64,000 nt of DNA from NCBI RefSeq assembly GCF_001439785.1, contig NZ_JYLI01000024.1, positions 32,078 to 96,077 on the forward strand. The letters are read 5' to 3'. The notes under the pieces were generated by a model that saw only the letters and a program-made list of their open reading frames with translations, made no database searches and was not told the origin of the DNA. This document shows, piece after piece, positions 8,339 through 16,614 of this stretch; within the stretch, counting starts at the first letter, position 1; each line of letters starts with the position of its first letter. The DNA is from Pseudomonas poae. Its GTDB lineage: Bacteria > Pseudomonadota > Gammaproteobacteria > Pseudomonadales > Pseudomonadaceae. The translations under genes were made by a program, and so were the position numbers.

Positions 8339-8853
8339 TCCTCCACCAGCAGGCAATGCTCATAGGCCTGGGCCATGTAGCGTTTCACCGTGCGCTCGGA
8401 CACCTGCAGCCGCTTGGCGATCTCGCGATAGCCCAGGCCCTCGAGTTGGCTCCACAGGAAGGCGCGACGCACCGGCGCAGGCAGCCCGTCGAGCAGTTCG
8501 TCCAGCGCCTGCAGGGTTTCCAGCAGCAACCAGCGCTGTTCCGGCGACGGCACGCAGGCTGGCGGCAAGCTGGCCAGGGCATTCAGATACGCCTGTTCAA
8601 GGCTGCGCCGCTGATGAAAGTTGACCAGCAGCCGCTTGCCGACCGTCACCAGATAAGCGCGCGGCTCCTGCATCTGCGCAATCGGCTGCGCGCTGGCCAA
8701 TACCCGCAGGAACGTGTCCTGGCTCAGGTCCGCTGCATCCCAGGCATTGCCCAAGCGCCGCCGCAGCCAGCCTTCCAGCCAACTGCGATGATCGCGATAC
8801 AGGCTCGACAAGGTGGCTTCGGGGACGTGCGTGGGGACAACGGCATCATTCAT
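8335..8853 (-). CDS. FecI-type ECF sigma factor
   Basis: A 172-residue extracytoplasmic-function sigma factor of the iron-starvation class. Region 2 includes LYRDHRSWLEGWLRRRLG and DLSQDTFLRV; region 4 includes GLGYREIAKRLQVSERTVKRY, which reads the -35 element. It is coupled to the FecR partner by an ATGA overlap. AGGTGG precedes the start, and a Fur-box-like sequence lies 36-50 bases upstream, consistent with iron repression. The target receptor gene must be elsewhere. Confidence 0.93.
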   Translation of the reverse strand: MNDAVVPTHVPEATLSSLYRDHRSWLEGWLRRRLGNAWDAADLSQDTFLRVLASAQPIAQMQEPRAYLVTVGKRLLVNFHQRRSLEQAYLNALASLPPACVPSPEQRWLLLETLQALDELLDGLPAPVRRAFLWSQLEGLGYREIAKRLQVSERTVKRYMAQAYEHCLLVEE

Positions 8854-8888
8854 GGCAAACCACCTGCACGGCGCGACTGAGTCTCAAA

Positions 8889-8903
8889 TGAGATTCATTC
8901 TAT
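8889..8903. promoter_or_regulatory. putative Fur box upstream of the FecI-type sigma gene
   Basis: TGAGATTCATTCTAT matches the 7-1-7 Fur consensus TGATAATnATTATCA at about 10 of 14 informative positions. It overlaps a minus-strand TAGAAT -10-like hexamer (8898-8903), as expected for iron-repressed FecI genes. Confidence 0.5.
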
Positions 8904-8937
8904 TTAATATCGTGCTGGCATACCACGATCTTTTAAA

Positions 8938-8960
8938 CAGGTTGTTTAGGAATCAACCTG
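8938..8960. promoter_or_regulatory. perfect 7-bp inverted repeat upstream of ridA
   Basis: CAGGTTG, nine bases, CAACCTG. It lies between the sigma-factor start and ridA, about 80 bases before the ridA ATG. It could be an operator for the ridA-side transcript; the regulator is not known. Confidence 0.45.
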
Positions 8961-9039
8961 GAAAAGTTGTCTTTACTATTTGTCTTGTTATGGATATTTT
9001 ATCCAGAAGCTGAATAATCATCCTGATCGACGAGGCCCC

Positions 9040-9420
9040 ATGAAGACTGTCCATACCCGTAATGCCGCTGCGCCCGCAGGTCATTATGCTCAGGCGATGG
9101 GCCACAACGGCACGCTGTATATCTCGGGCCAATTGCCGGTGAGCCCGGACGGCAGTCATAACGTCTCGGCGTCATTTGCCGAACAGGCGCAAATGGCGCT
9201 GGACAATTTGCTAGCCATTTTGCACGCCAGCGGCGGCACCCCGGCGGATTTGATCAAGGTCACGGTATACGTCACCACCATCGCGCACTGGGCGGCATTC
9301 GACCGGCTCTACGCCGCCGCGCTGGGCGAGCATCGCCCTGCCCGCGCGGTGGTGCCGGTACCGGAGTTGCATCATGGTTATCTGATCGAGATAGAGGCGC
9401 TGGCGCGCTATTTGGCGTAG
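9040..9420 (+). CDS. RidA/YjgF family enamine/imine deaminase
   Basis: A 126-residue protein of the Rid superfamily, which hydrolyses reactive enamines and imines released by PLP enzymes. Typical elements are MKTVHTRNAAAPAGHYAQA, LYISGQLPV and the C-terminal LIEIEALARY. ATG 9040 follows GAGG at 9032-9035. It ends 13 bases inside the convergent YheO-type regulator gene. Its association with a DSD1/alanine-racemase-like PLP enzyme and a YheO-type regulator suggests a D-amino-acid pathway where the deaminase removes 2-aminoacrylate-like products. That role is inferred. Confidence 0.9.
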   Translation: MKTVHTRNAAAPAGHYAQAMGHNGTLYISGQLPVSPDGSHNVSASFAEQAQMALDNLLAILHASGGTPADLIKVTVYVTTIAHWAAFDRLYAAALGEHRPARAVVPVPELHHGYLIEIEALARYLA

Positions 9421-10034
9421 GTGTAGACCGCCGCGCGCGACACGCCCAAGTGCGACGCAACCGTCTCCATGGCCCGACGAACGTCCATGCAGCCGGAGTC
9501 CTTGAGCTCTTGCATCAGCACGCGGCGATCAGCGGCCTTGAGGGCGCGGGGCGTGGTGGCCAGGCGGGCGGCGAATTGATCGATGCGGGCACGGATGACA
9601 TCCGCGCCGGACGGGTCGAGGGATTCGCCGGGTTTGTCATCGCCGACGCTGCTGAACTGTTCGAGCATGCCCTGCAAGCCGCGAAACAGCGAGAGGTCGA
9701 TATTCATGCACAAGGCGGCGACATATTGGCCGCTGGTGTCCTTGATGCCGATGGAGGTGCTTTTGACCTGGCGTCCATCGCGAAACTGGTTCTGGTAGTT
9801 GGCGATGACCTGCGGGTAATCGGGGTCGGCGATCCGCGCCAGCCCAAGTTCGGTGGCCGGGTCATCGGGCTGGCGCCCGGAGAGGTTGTTATGGATGGCC
9901 AGGATCGCGTGCTGTGGGTCGCGCAAGTCGTGCAGCACCACTTCACAGAAGGGGCTGAAGGTCTTGCTCAAGCCTTCGGCAATCTGTTCGAGCTGGCTGA
10001 TCAGGTGAGTATGTTCGATAGAGAGGTTTTTCAT
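9408..10034 (-). CDS. YheO/DauR-type transcriptional regulator (PAS_6 plus HTH)
   Basis: A 208-residue regulator. The N-terminal YheO-like PAS domain includes FCEVVLHDLRDPQHAILAIHNN and STSIGIKDTSGQYVAALC; a C-terminal helix-turn-helix includes MDVRRAMETVASHLGVSRAAVYTYAK. The family includes DauR, the D-arginine regulator of P. aeruginosa. It diverges from the DSD1-type enzyme gene across only 70 bp, so it probably controls that gene. ATG 10034 is chosen because the longer frame would run through the divergent promoter. Confidence 0.88.
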   Translation of the reverse strand: MKNLSIEHTHLISQLEQIAEGLSKTFSPFCEVVLHDLRDPQHAILAIHNNLSGRQPDDPATELGLARIADPDYPQVIANYQNQFRDGRQVKSTSIGIKDTSGQYVAALCMNIDLSLFRGLQGMLEQFSSVGDDKPGESLDPSGADVIRARIDQFAARLATTPRALKAADRRVLMQELKDSGCMDVRRAMETVASHLGVSRAAVYTYAK

Positions 10035-10104
10035 GCAAGACAACATATCCAGTCCTGGACAGGCCGTCAATTTGGCCGCCGTCCCCCTTGGTGGAGCTGC
10101 AACC

Positions 10105-11208
10105 ATGGACACCCCTGCCGCACTGCTCGATACGGTTAAACTGCAGCGCAATATCCAGCGCATGCAGCAGCGCGCCGACAGCCTGGGCGTGCACCTGCGC
10201 CCTCATGTCAAAACCCATAAATGCGCCGAAGTCGTGGCCGCGCAGCTCGCCGCCGGCGCTCGCGGCATCACCGTGTCGACGCTCAAGGAAGCCGAGTACT
10301 TTTTCGAACTGGGCATCAAGGACATTCTGTACGCCGTGTGCATCGCCCCGCACAAACTGCCCCAGGCACTGGCATTGTGGCGCCGTGGTTGCGCGCTGAC
10401 GCTGATCACTGACAGCCTGGCTGGCGCCAGCGCCATCGTCGATTTCGGCGAAGAACACGCCGCAACCTTTGCGGTGATGATCGAAATCGACTGCGACGGC
10501 CACCGCTCCGGGGTCAAGCCGCAGGCCCCGCTCTTGCTGGAAATCGCCGCAGTGCTCGGCGACAGGCTCGCCGGCGTCATCACCCATGCCGGGGAAAGCT
10601 ACGGCCTGGACACCCCCGACGCCTTGCAAGCCATCGCCGAACAGGAACGCGCGCGCTGCGTTGAGGCCGCCCAGCGCATTCGCGCCAGCGGCCAGCCCTG
10701 CCCCCAGGTCAGCGTCGGCTCCACGCCCACTGCGTTGTCAGCCGCGAACCTGGACGGCGTCACCGAACTGCGCGCCGGCGTGTACGCGTTTTTCGACCTG
10801 GTGATGCACAACATCGGCGTGTGCCGCCTCGACGAACTGGCCTTGAGCGTGCTCACCACGGTCATCGGCCACCAGCCGGAAAAAGGCTGGATCATTACCG
10901 ATTCCGGCTGGATGGCCATGAGCCGCGACCGTGGCACTCAGTCCCAGCAGCATGACTTCGGCTATGGCCAGGTGTGCGACGAACGCGGCGAGCCTATCGA
11001 AGGATTATTGCTGGGCAGCGCCAACCAGGAACATGGCGTAGCGCAGTTCGCGCACCACGACCTCGACGTGGTCACCCGGTTTCCACTCGGCACACGCCTG
11101 CGCATCCTGCCCAACCATGCCTGCGCGACAGGCGCCCAGTTCGGCAGTTACAGCGCACTGCTGGAGAACGGCCAGCTCCAGGACTGGCCCCGCCTGCGAG
11201 GCTGGTAG
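10105..11208 (+). CDS. DSD1/alanine-racemase-fold PLP enzyme (D-threonine aldolase or D-serine dehydratase-like)
   Basis: A 367-residue fold-type III PLP enzyme. The N-terminal TIM barrel carries the Schiff-base lysine in RPHVKTHKCAEV. The C-terminal LPNHACAT supplies the His/Cys zinc site that distinguishes DSD1-type D-serine dehydratases and D-threonine aldolases from racemases. ATG 10105 is preferred over ATG 10033 because GGTGGAG lies nine bases upstream. The neighbouring RidA and YheO-type regulator support D-hydroxy-amino-acid catabolism. The substrate is not certain. Confidence 0.88.
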   Translation: MDTPAALLDTVKLQRNIQRMQQRADSLGVHLRPHVKTHKCAEVVAAQLAAGARGITVSTLKEAEYFFELGIKDILYAVCIAPHKLPQALALWRRGCALTLITDSLAGASAIVDFGEEHAATFAVMIEIDCDGHRSGVKPQAPLLLEIAAVLGDRLAGVITHAGESYGLDTPDALQAIAEQERARCVEAAQRIRASGQPCPQVSVGSTPTALSAANLDGVTELRAGVYAFFDLVMHNIGVCRLDELALSVLTTVIGHQPEKGWIITDSGWMAMSRDRGTQSQQHDFGYGQVCDERGEPIEGLLLGSANQEHGVAQFAHHDLDVVTRFPLGTRLRILPNHACATGAQFGSYSALLENGQLQDWPRLRGW

Positions 11209-11243
11209 AGCGGCAATCAAATCAACCAAGCTGACGCGATCCT

Positions 11244-11332
11244 TGTGGGCGCTGGCGTGCCTGCGATAGCGGTGGGTCAATCAACCGGTACGGCATTGAA
11301 ACATCGCTCAAGCAGGCGGGCCGGCTCCCACC
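11244..11332. repeat. degenerate REPIN-like element
   Basis: TTGTGGGCGCTGGCGTGCC at one end and CCGGCTCCCACC at the other resemble the arms of the REPINs at 22260 and 56636 but with several mismatches. It lies between the convergent DSD1-type and acetyltransferase genes. Confidence 0.6.
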
Positions 11333-11337
11333 ATTGA

Positions 11338-12015
11338 TCAAGACCCATCACCCAAGAACAACCGGACCTTGCGCTCCAACTGATCCAAATGCCGATCCCG
11401 CTGCTTCTCCGCATCCACCATCGCCCGCCTGCCATGTTTCTGAAGCAGATACGCATGAATCTGCCGCACCTCCAGCGAACTATAGATAGACGCCACGTCC
11501 AGCACCCCCATCAACCCATCGGTGCCGTAATCGCGGGTATTCATCACCACCTGGGTGCCCTGCGCGCGCAGCACCTGAAACCCCATGGCTTCAAACACCG
11601 CAACCTTCTCAACCGCACACGCCAGCTCCGCATGGGGATAACGCGCCAGCACCTCACGCATCATCGCGCGCCCCACTCCCTGGCGTCGCCAGCCGGCCTG
11701 CACCGCCATAAAGGCCACGCCGCAGGCCTGGGGATCATCCTTCACCGGCAGGTACAGCAGAAAGCCGATGACCTCTTGCGGGGCGCTATTGTCCGTGGCC
11801 ACGACCAACTCAACCGCAATACCCTTCTCACCGTTCAAGGCTTCCAGGTACAGGTGCACCTCAAAACCGATGGCGTACTGATAGAGGTTGTAGAGCAGAT
11901 TGCTCGGCGGCAGCGCAACACTGCTGATGTCCGTGAGGTTGTCCACCACCATCTGCAGAATCTGGCTATTGACCGGCTCGGGGCACGGCGTGGTGTAGCG
12001 GGTAAGGCTGAACAT
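11338..12015 (-). CDS. GNAT family N-acetyltransferase
   Basis: A 225-residue protein with a GNAT core: GVAFMAVQAGWRRQGVGRAMM contains the acetyl-CoA-binding Q/RxxGxG/A motif. A helical C-terminal tail rich in Arg, His and Gln follows. The second ATG (12015) is preferred to 12021 because AGGA lies six bases before it and overlaps the first. The substrate cannot be told. It stands alone with no operon partners. Confidence 0.8.
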   Translation of the reverse strand: MFSLTRYTTPCPEPVNSQILQMVVDNLTDISSVALPPSNLLYNLYQYAIGFEVHLYLEALNGEKGIAVELVVATDNSAPQEVIGFLLYLPVKDDPQACGVAFMAVQAGWRRQGVGRAMMREVLARYPHAELACAVEKVAVFEAMGFQVLRAQGTQVVMNTRDYGTDGLMGVLDVASIYSSLEVRQIHAYLLQKHGRRAMVDAEKQRDRHLDQLERKVRLFLGDGS

Positions 12016-12187
12016 GCACATTCCTGGGATTTGACTTCAAGGCTGGCGCGATTGTACCCGTAGCCGCTCGGTCAGTGCCCGCACGCCGTACGCAAACAAC
12101 CGCTGACGCAAAAAAACAAAAAAGGCGTTGCACCAGACCGGGTTACATCGCGCATCATGGGCACTTTCAAGTTCAAGGGTAACGTCC

Positions 12188-13039
12188 ATGCGCGTTCTGT
12201 CATTGATGATGGGTCTCACGACGCTGGCCGCCAGTACGGTGTTCTGCGCCAGCGCGATGGCGAATGAAGAAAGTCAGCTGGTGCAACAGATCAATGAGTA
12301 CCGCAGCCAGGTGCAGCGCTGCGGCGACCAGGGTTCCCAGGAGTTGCCGCCGCTGACCAGCGATACCCGGCTGGTGCTGCCGGCCAATAATGTCGGCGAT
12401 CTTCAGCAGGCCCTGGCCCGCGCGGCCTACCCGATGGTGAATGTGCAGGCCATCAGCCTGTCCGGCCCCAGGGATGCCCAGGCGGCGATGAAGGCGGTGC
12501 GTGAGAGTTTCTGCCGGGTGGTGCTGGACCCGCAATTTGTCGATATCGGCGTGAGCAACAGCGGCCAGGACTGGCGCATCGTGCTCGCCCGCCCGCTGCT
12601 CACCAGCGGCCTGGGCGACTGGCAGACCGAAGGCCGGCAAGTACTCAACCTGATCAACGCCGCCCGCGAACAACCGCGCCAGTGCGGCCCCCAGGCATTC
12701 GCCGCCACCACCCCGCTGTCGTGGAACGACACCTTGGCCAGCGCCGCCAACAGCCACACGCGCAACATGGCCAACGGCAATTTCTTCGACCACCTGGACC
12801 ACGACGGCCGCACGCCTGGCGACCGCGCCGAACTGGCCGGGTACATCGCGAAGAACATCGGCGAAAACATCGCCGCCGGCCTGGACACCCCGCGCAAGGT
12901 GGTCGACGGCTGGCTCGCCAGCCCCGGCCATTGCGCCAACCTGATGAACCCGCAATTTCGTGAACTGGGCGCCGCTTACGCGATGGACCCGAAAAGCGAC
13001 GCGGGCATTTACTGGACCGCTGTATTTGCCGCCCAGTAA
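12188..13039 (+). CDS. secreted CAP/SCP-domain protein
   Basis: A 283-residue exported protein. A signal peptide spans about 1-25 (cut near AMA-NEES). An N-terminal region of ~130 residues has no family I recognise. The C-terminal CAP domain covers about 155-283: LNLINAAREQPRQCG, SHTRNMANGNFFDHLDHDG, NIGENIAAG, GWLASPGHCANLMNP. The conserved His/Glu set (HTRNM, FDHLD, GENIA, SPGHC) is present. The role of bacterial CAP proteins is poorly defined. Confidence 0.88.
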   Translation: MRVLSLMMGLTTLAASTVFCASAMANEESQLVQQINEYRSQVQRCGDQGSQELPPLTSDTRLVLPANNVGDLQQALARAAYPMVNVQAISLSGPRDAQAAMKAVRESFCRVVLDPQFVDIGVSNSGQDWRIVLARPLLTSGLGDWQTEGRQVLNLINAAREQPRQCGPQAFAATTPLSWNDTLASAANSHTRNMANGNFFDHLDHDGRTPGDRAELAGYIAKNIGENIAAGLDTPRKVVDGWLASPGHCANLMNPQFRELGAAYAMDPKSDAGIYWTAVFAAQ

Positions 13040-13070
13040 CCCATTGGGCGGCCGAAAAATTTGACGTTCA

Positions 13071-13088
13071 TCTATCCATTTGGATAGA
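13071..13088. promoter_or_regulatory. perfect palindrome TCTATCC-N4-GGATAGA
   Basis: Seven-base arms around ATTT, about 120 bases upstream of the hybrid kinase start and 30 bases after the CAP gene. Low GC and no T-run make it a better operator candidate than a terminator. The regulator is unknown. Confidence 0.5.
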
Positions 13089-13207
13089 GAATCAAAATGC
13101 CATCTAGTAGATAATTGCGCTGAACTGGCGAGGATCATTTGGGTCTGTAGCTGGCGACCTGACATTTCAGGCAATGCTCGAACCGTGGCAGATAAGGTGT
13201 TGATCCG

Positions 13208-15394
13208 ATGATGAATTGGCTGCAGGGCAGCAGCGAGATGGCTGAGCGGTTACGCCAGTATGATTGGGCAGGCACCCCGCTGGGGCCGCTTGATCAATGG
13301 CCGGACGTGCTCAAGACCACCGTCGCGCTGTGCTTTGCTTCCAGCTTCCCCCAGGCAATTATCTGGGGGCCCCAGCTGATCACGCTCTACAACGATGCGT
13401 TTGCACCTATCCTCGGCAAAAAGCCCGAGGCATTGGGCCGCCCGTTCAACGAGGTCTGGCATGAAGTCTGGGACGATATCAGCCCCATCGCCGCCGAGGC
13501 ATTCGAAGGGCACGCCACCTATATCGAAAATTTCCCCCTGGTGATTGAACGTCAAGACATGCCGGAACAGGCGTACTTCACCTTCTGCTACAGCCCGATC
13601 CGCGATCCCCAGGGCCGCGTGGTCGGCATGCTCGACACCGTGACCGAGACCACCTCCACGGTATTTCTCGCCCGCCGCCTGGCGGTGCTGGACGCCATTG
13701 GCCGCAGCGTCACCAGCGCCATCGACGCCCAGACGATCATGACATCCACCACACAGCTGCTGGCCGAACACCTGCAAGTGTCCATCTGCGCCTATGCCGA
13801 CATGGATGACGACGAAGACGGTTTCACCATCCGCGGCGAATGGTCTTCGCCGGGCACGCCAAGCATCCTTGGCCGCTACCGCCTGGCCGACTTCGGCGAA
13901 CGCGCCGTCAGTTGCTTGCGCGCCGGCCAGTCACTGGTGATCCGCAACAACCTGGAGGAACTGCCGCCCCACGAGTCCGCCAACTTCCAGGCCCTGGGCG
14001 TCACCGCCACTATCTGCGTGCCGCTGATCAAGGATGGCCGCCTCACTGCCCTGATGGCCGTACACGACAGGCAGGCGCGCTTCTGGTCGACCTATGACCT
14101 GGCTTTGCTGGGCGAAGTCACCGAACGGTCTTGGGCACACATTGAGCGCGTGCGCGCCGACGTCGCCGTGCGCGAAGGCCTGGCCGCCTACACCGAGCTG
14201 AACGCTACGCTGGAGCAACGGGTTGAAGAACGCACCCTGGCGCTGGCCCAGGCCGAGGCGGCGCTGCGCCAGTCGCAAAAGCTCGAGGCCATCGGCCAGT
14301 TGACCGGCGGCGTGGCCCACGACTTCAACAACCTGCTGACGATCATCCGCTCATCGGTGGATTTTCTGCGCCAGCCCGGGCTGTCGGAGGAGCGCCGCCA
14401 ACGCTATATGGGGGCGGTGTCCGACACCGTGGAGCGCGCCAGCAAGCTGACCAGCCAATTGCTTGCCTTTGCCCGGCGCCAACCACTGAACCCGGAAGTC
14501 TTCGACGTGAGCCAGCGGGTACGCAGCATCGGCGAGATGCTCGAAAGCGTCACCGGCGCGCGCATTCATGTGCGCGTCGAACTGCCCGACCAGCCCTGCT
14601 ACGCGCGCATCGACCCCAGCCAGTTCGAAACGGCGCTGATCAACATTGCCCTCAACGCCCGCGATGCGATGGAGGGCCAGGGCACGTTGAGCCTGAAAGT
14701 CGCCTGCGATCAACCGCTGCCGTGCATCCGCGGGGAAGCCGCCTCGAGCCAGCCGCACATCAGCCTGTCCCTGACCGACACCGGCGCGGGCATTCCCGGG
14801 GATGCCTGCGAGCGTATCTTTGAGCCGTTCTTCACCACCAAGGCCGTGGGCAAAGGCACTGGGCTCGGGCTGTCGCAGGTGTTCGGCTTCGCCAAGCAGT
14901 CGGGCGGCAATATCGACGTGGCCAGTACCCTGGGGCAAGGCACGGTGTTTACGCTGTATCTGCCTCAGGTAGAGGGCGAGGTGACGGCGCAACCGCCTGT
15001 CGAAGAACCCCTCACCCTGATTCAGAACAATGCCCTGCGCCATGTGCTGATCGTGGAAGACAACCTGGACGTGGGCCGCTTCGCCAACCAGATCCTCCAG
15101 GACCTGGGCTACCAGACCACCTGGGCCACCGATGCCGAGCAGGCGCTGGCGCTGGTGGGCGCGAACGCCATGGCGTTCGACGCGGTGTTTTCGGACGTGG
15201 TGATGCCGGGCATCACCGGTGTGGCGATGGCCAAGCTGTTGCGTCAACAGCGGCCCGCGTTGCCGGTGGTACTCACCTCCGGCTACAGCGACGAGCTGGC
15301 GGAAAGCGGCTACGAGGGGTTTGAATTCCTGCCCAAGCCCTACTCCGCCGATCAGGTCGCGCGGATATTGACCAGAGCCATGAGCCCGGAATGA
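13208..15394 (+). CDS. hybrid sensor histidine kinase (PAS-GAF-HisKA-HATPase-REC)
   Basis: A 728-residue cytoplasmic kinase with no membrane segment. A PAS-like domain covers about 25-150 and a GAF domain about 160-315. A coiled-coil linker at 320-355 leads to HisKA with phosphorylated H371 in GGVAHDFNNLL. The HATPase domain shows NIALNARDAM, DTGAGIP and GTGLGLSQV. A C-terminal receiver holds phospho-acceptor D663 in FSDVVMPG. The soluble PAS/GAF input suggests an intracellular small-molecule or light/redox signal. No dedicated response regulator adjoins, so output may pass through a phosphotransfer protein. Confidence 0.93.
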   Translation: MMNWLQGSSEMAERLRQYDWAGTPLGPLDQWPDVLKTTVALCFASSFPQAIIWGPQLITLYNDAFAPILGKKPEALGRPFNEVWHEVWDDISPIAAEAFEGHATYIENFPLVIERQDMPEQAYFTFCYSPIRDPQGRVVGMLDTVTETTSTVFLARRLAVLDAIGRSVTSAIDAQTIMTSTTQLLAEHLQVSICAYADMDDDEDGFTIRGEWSSPGTPSILGRYRLADFGERAVSCLRAGQSLVIRNNLEELPPHESANFQALGVTATICVPLIKDGRLTALMAVHDRQARFWSTYDLALLGEVTERSWAHIERVRADVAVREGLAAYTELNATLEQRVEERTLALAQAEAALRQSQKLEAIGQLTGGVAHDFNNLLTIIRSSVDFLRQPGLSEERRQRYMGAVSDTVERASKLTSQLLAFARRQPLNPEVFDVSQRVRSIGEMLESVTGARIHVRVELPDQPCYARIDPSQFETALINIALNARDAMEGQGTLSLKVACDQPLPCIRGEAASSQPHISLSLTDTGAGIPGDACERIFEPFFTTKAVGKGTGLGLSQVFGFAKQSGGNIDVASTLGQGTVFTLYLPQVEGEVTAQPPVEEPLTLIQNNALRHVLIVEDNLDVGRFANQILQDLGYQTTWATDAEQALALVGANAMAFDAVFSDVVMPGITGVAMAKLLRQQRPALPVVLTSGYSDELAESGYEGFEFLPKPYSADQVARILTRAMSPE

Positions 15395-15395
15395 G

Positions 15396-16562
<1,167 letters not shown>

Positions 16563-16614
16563 TGTGGCACCCTGCCACCAACCCGGACAACTGAATCCAG
16601 CAAGGTAGAGCCTT

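Noticed and set aside
10033..10104. Upstream ATG at 10033 as start of the DSD1-type enzyme
   Set aside because: It would overlap the start of the divergent regulator and lacks a ribosome site; ATG 10105 has GGTGGAG at proper distance.
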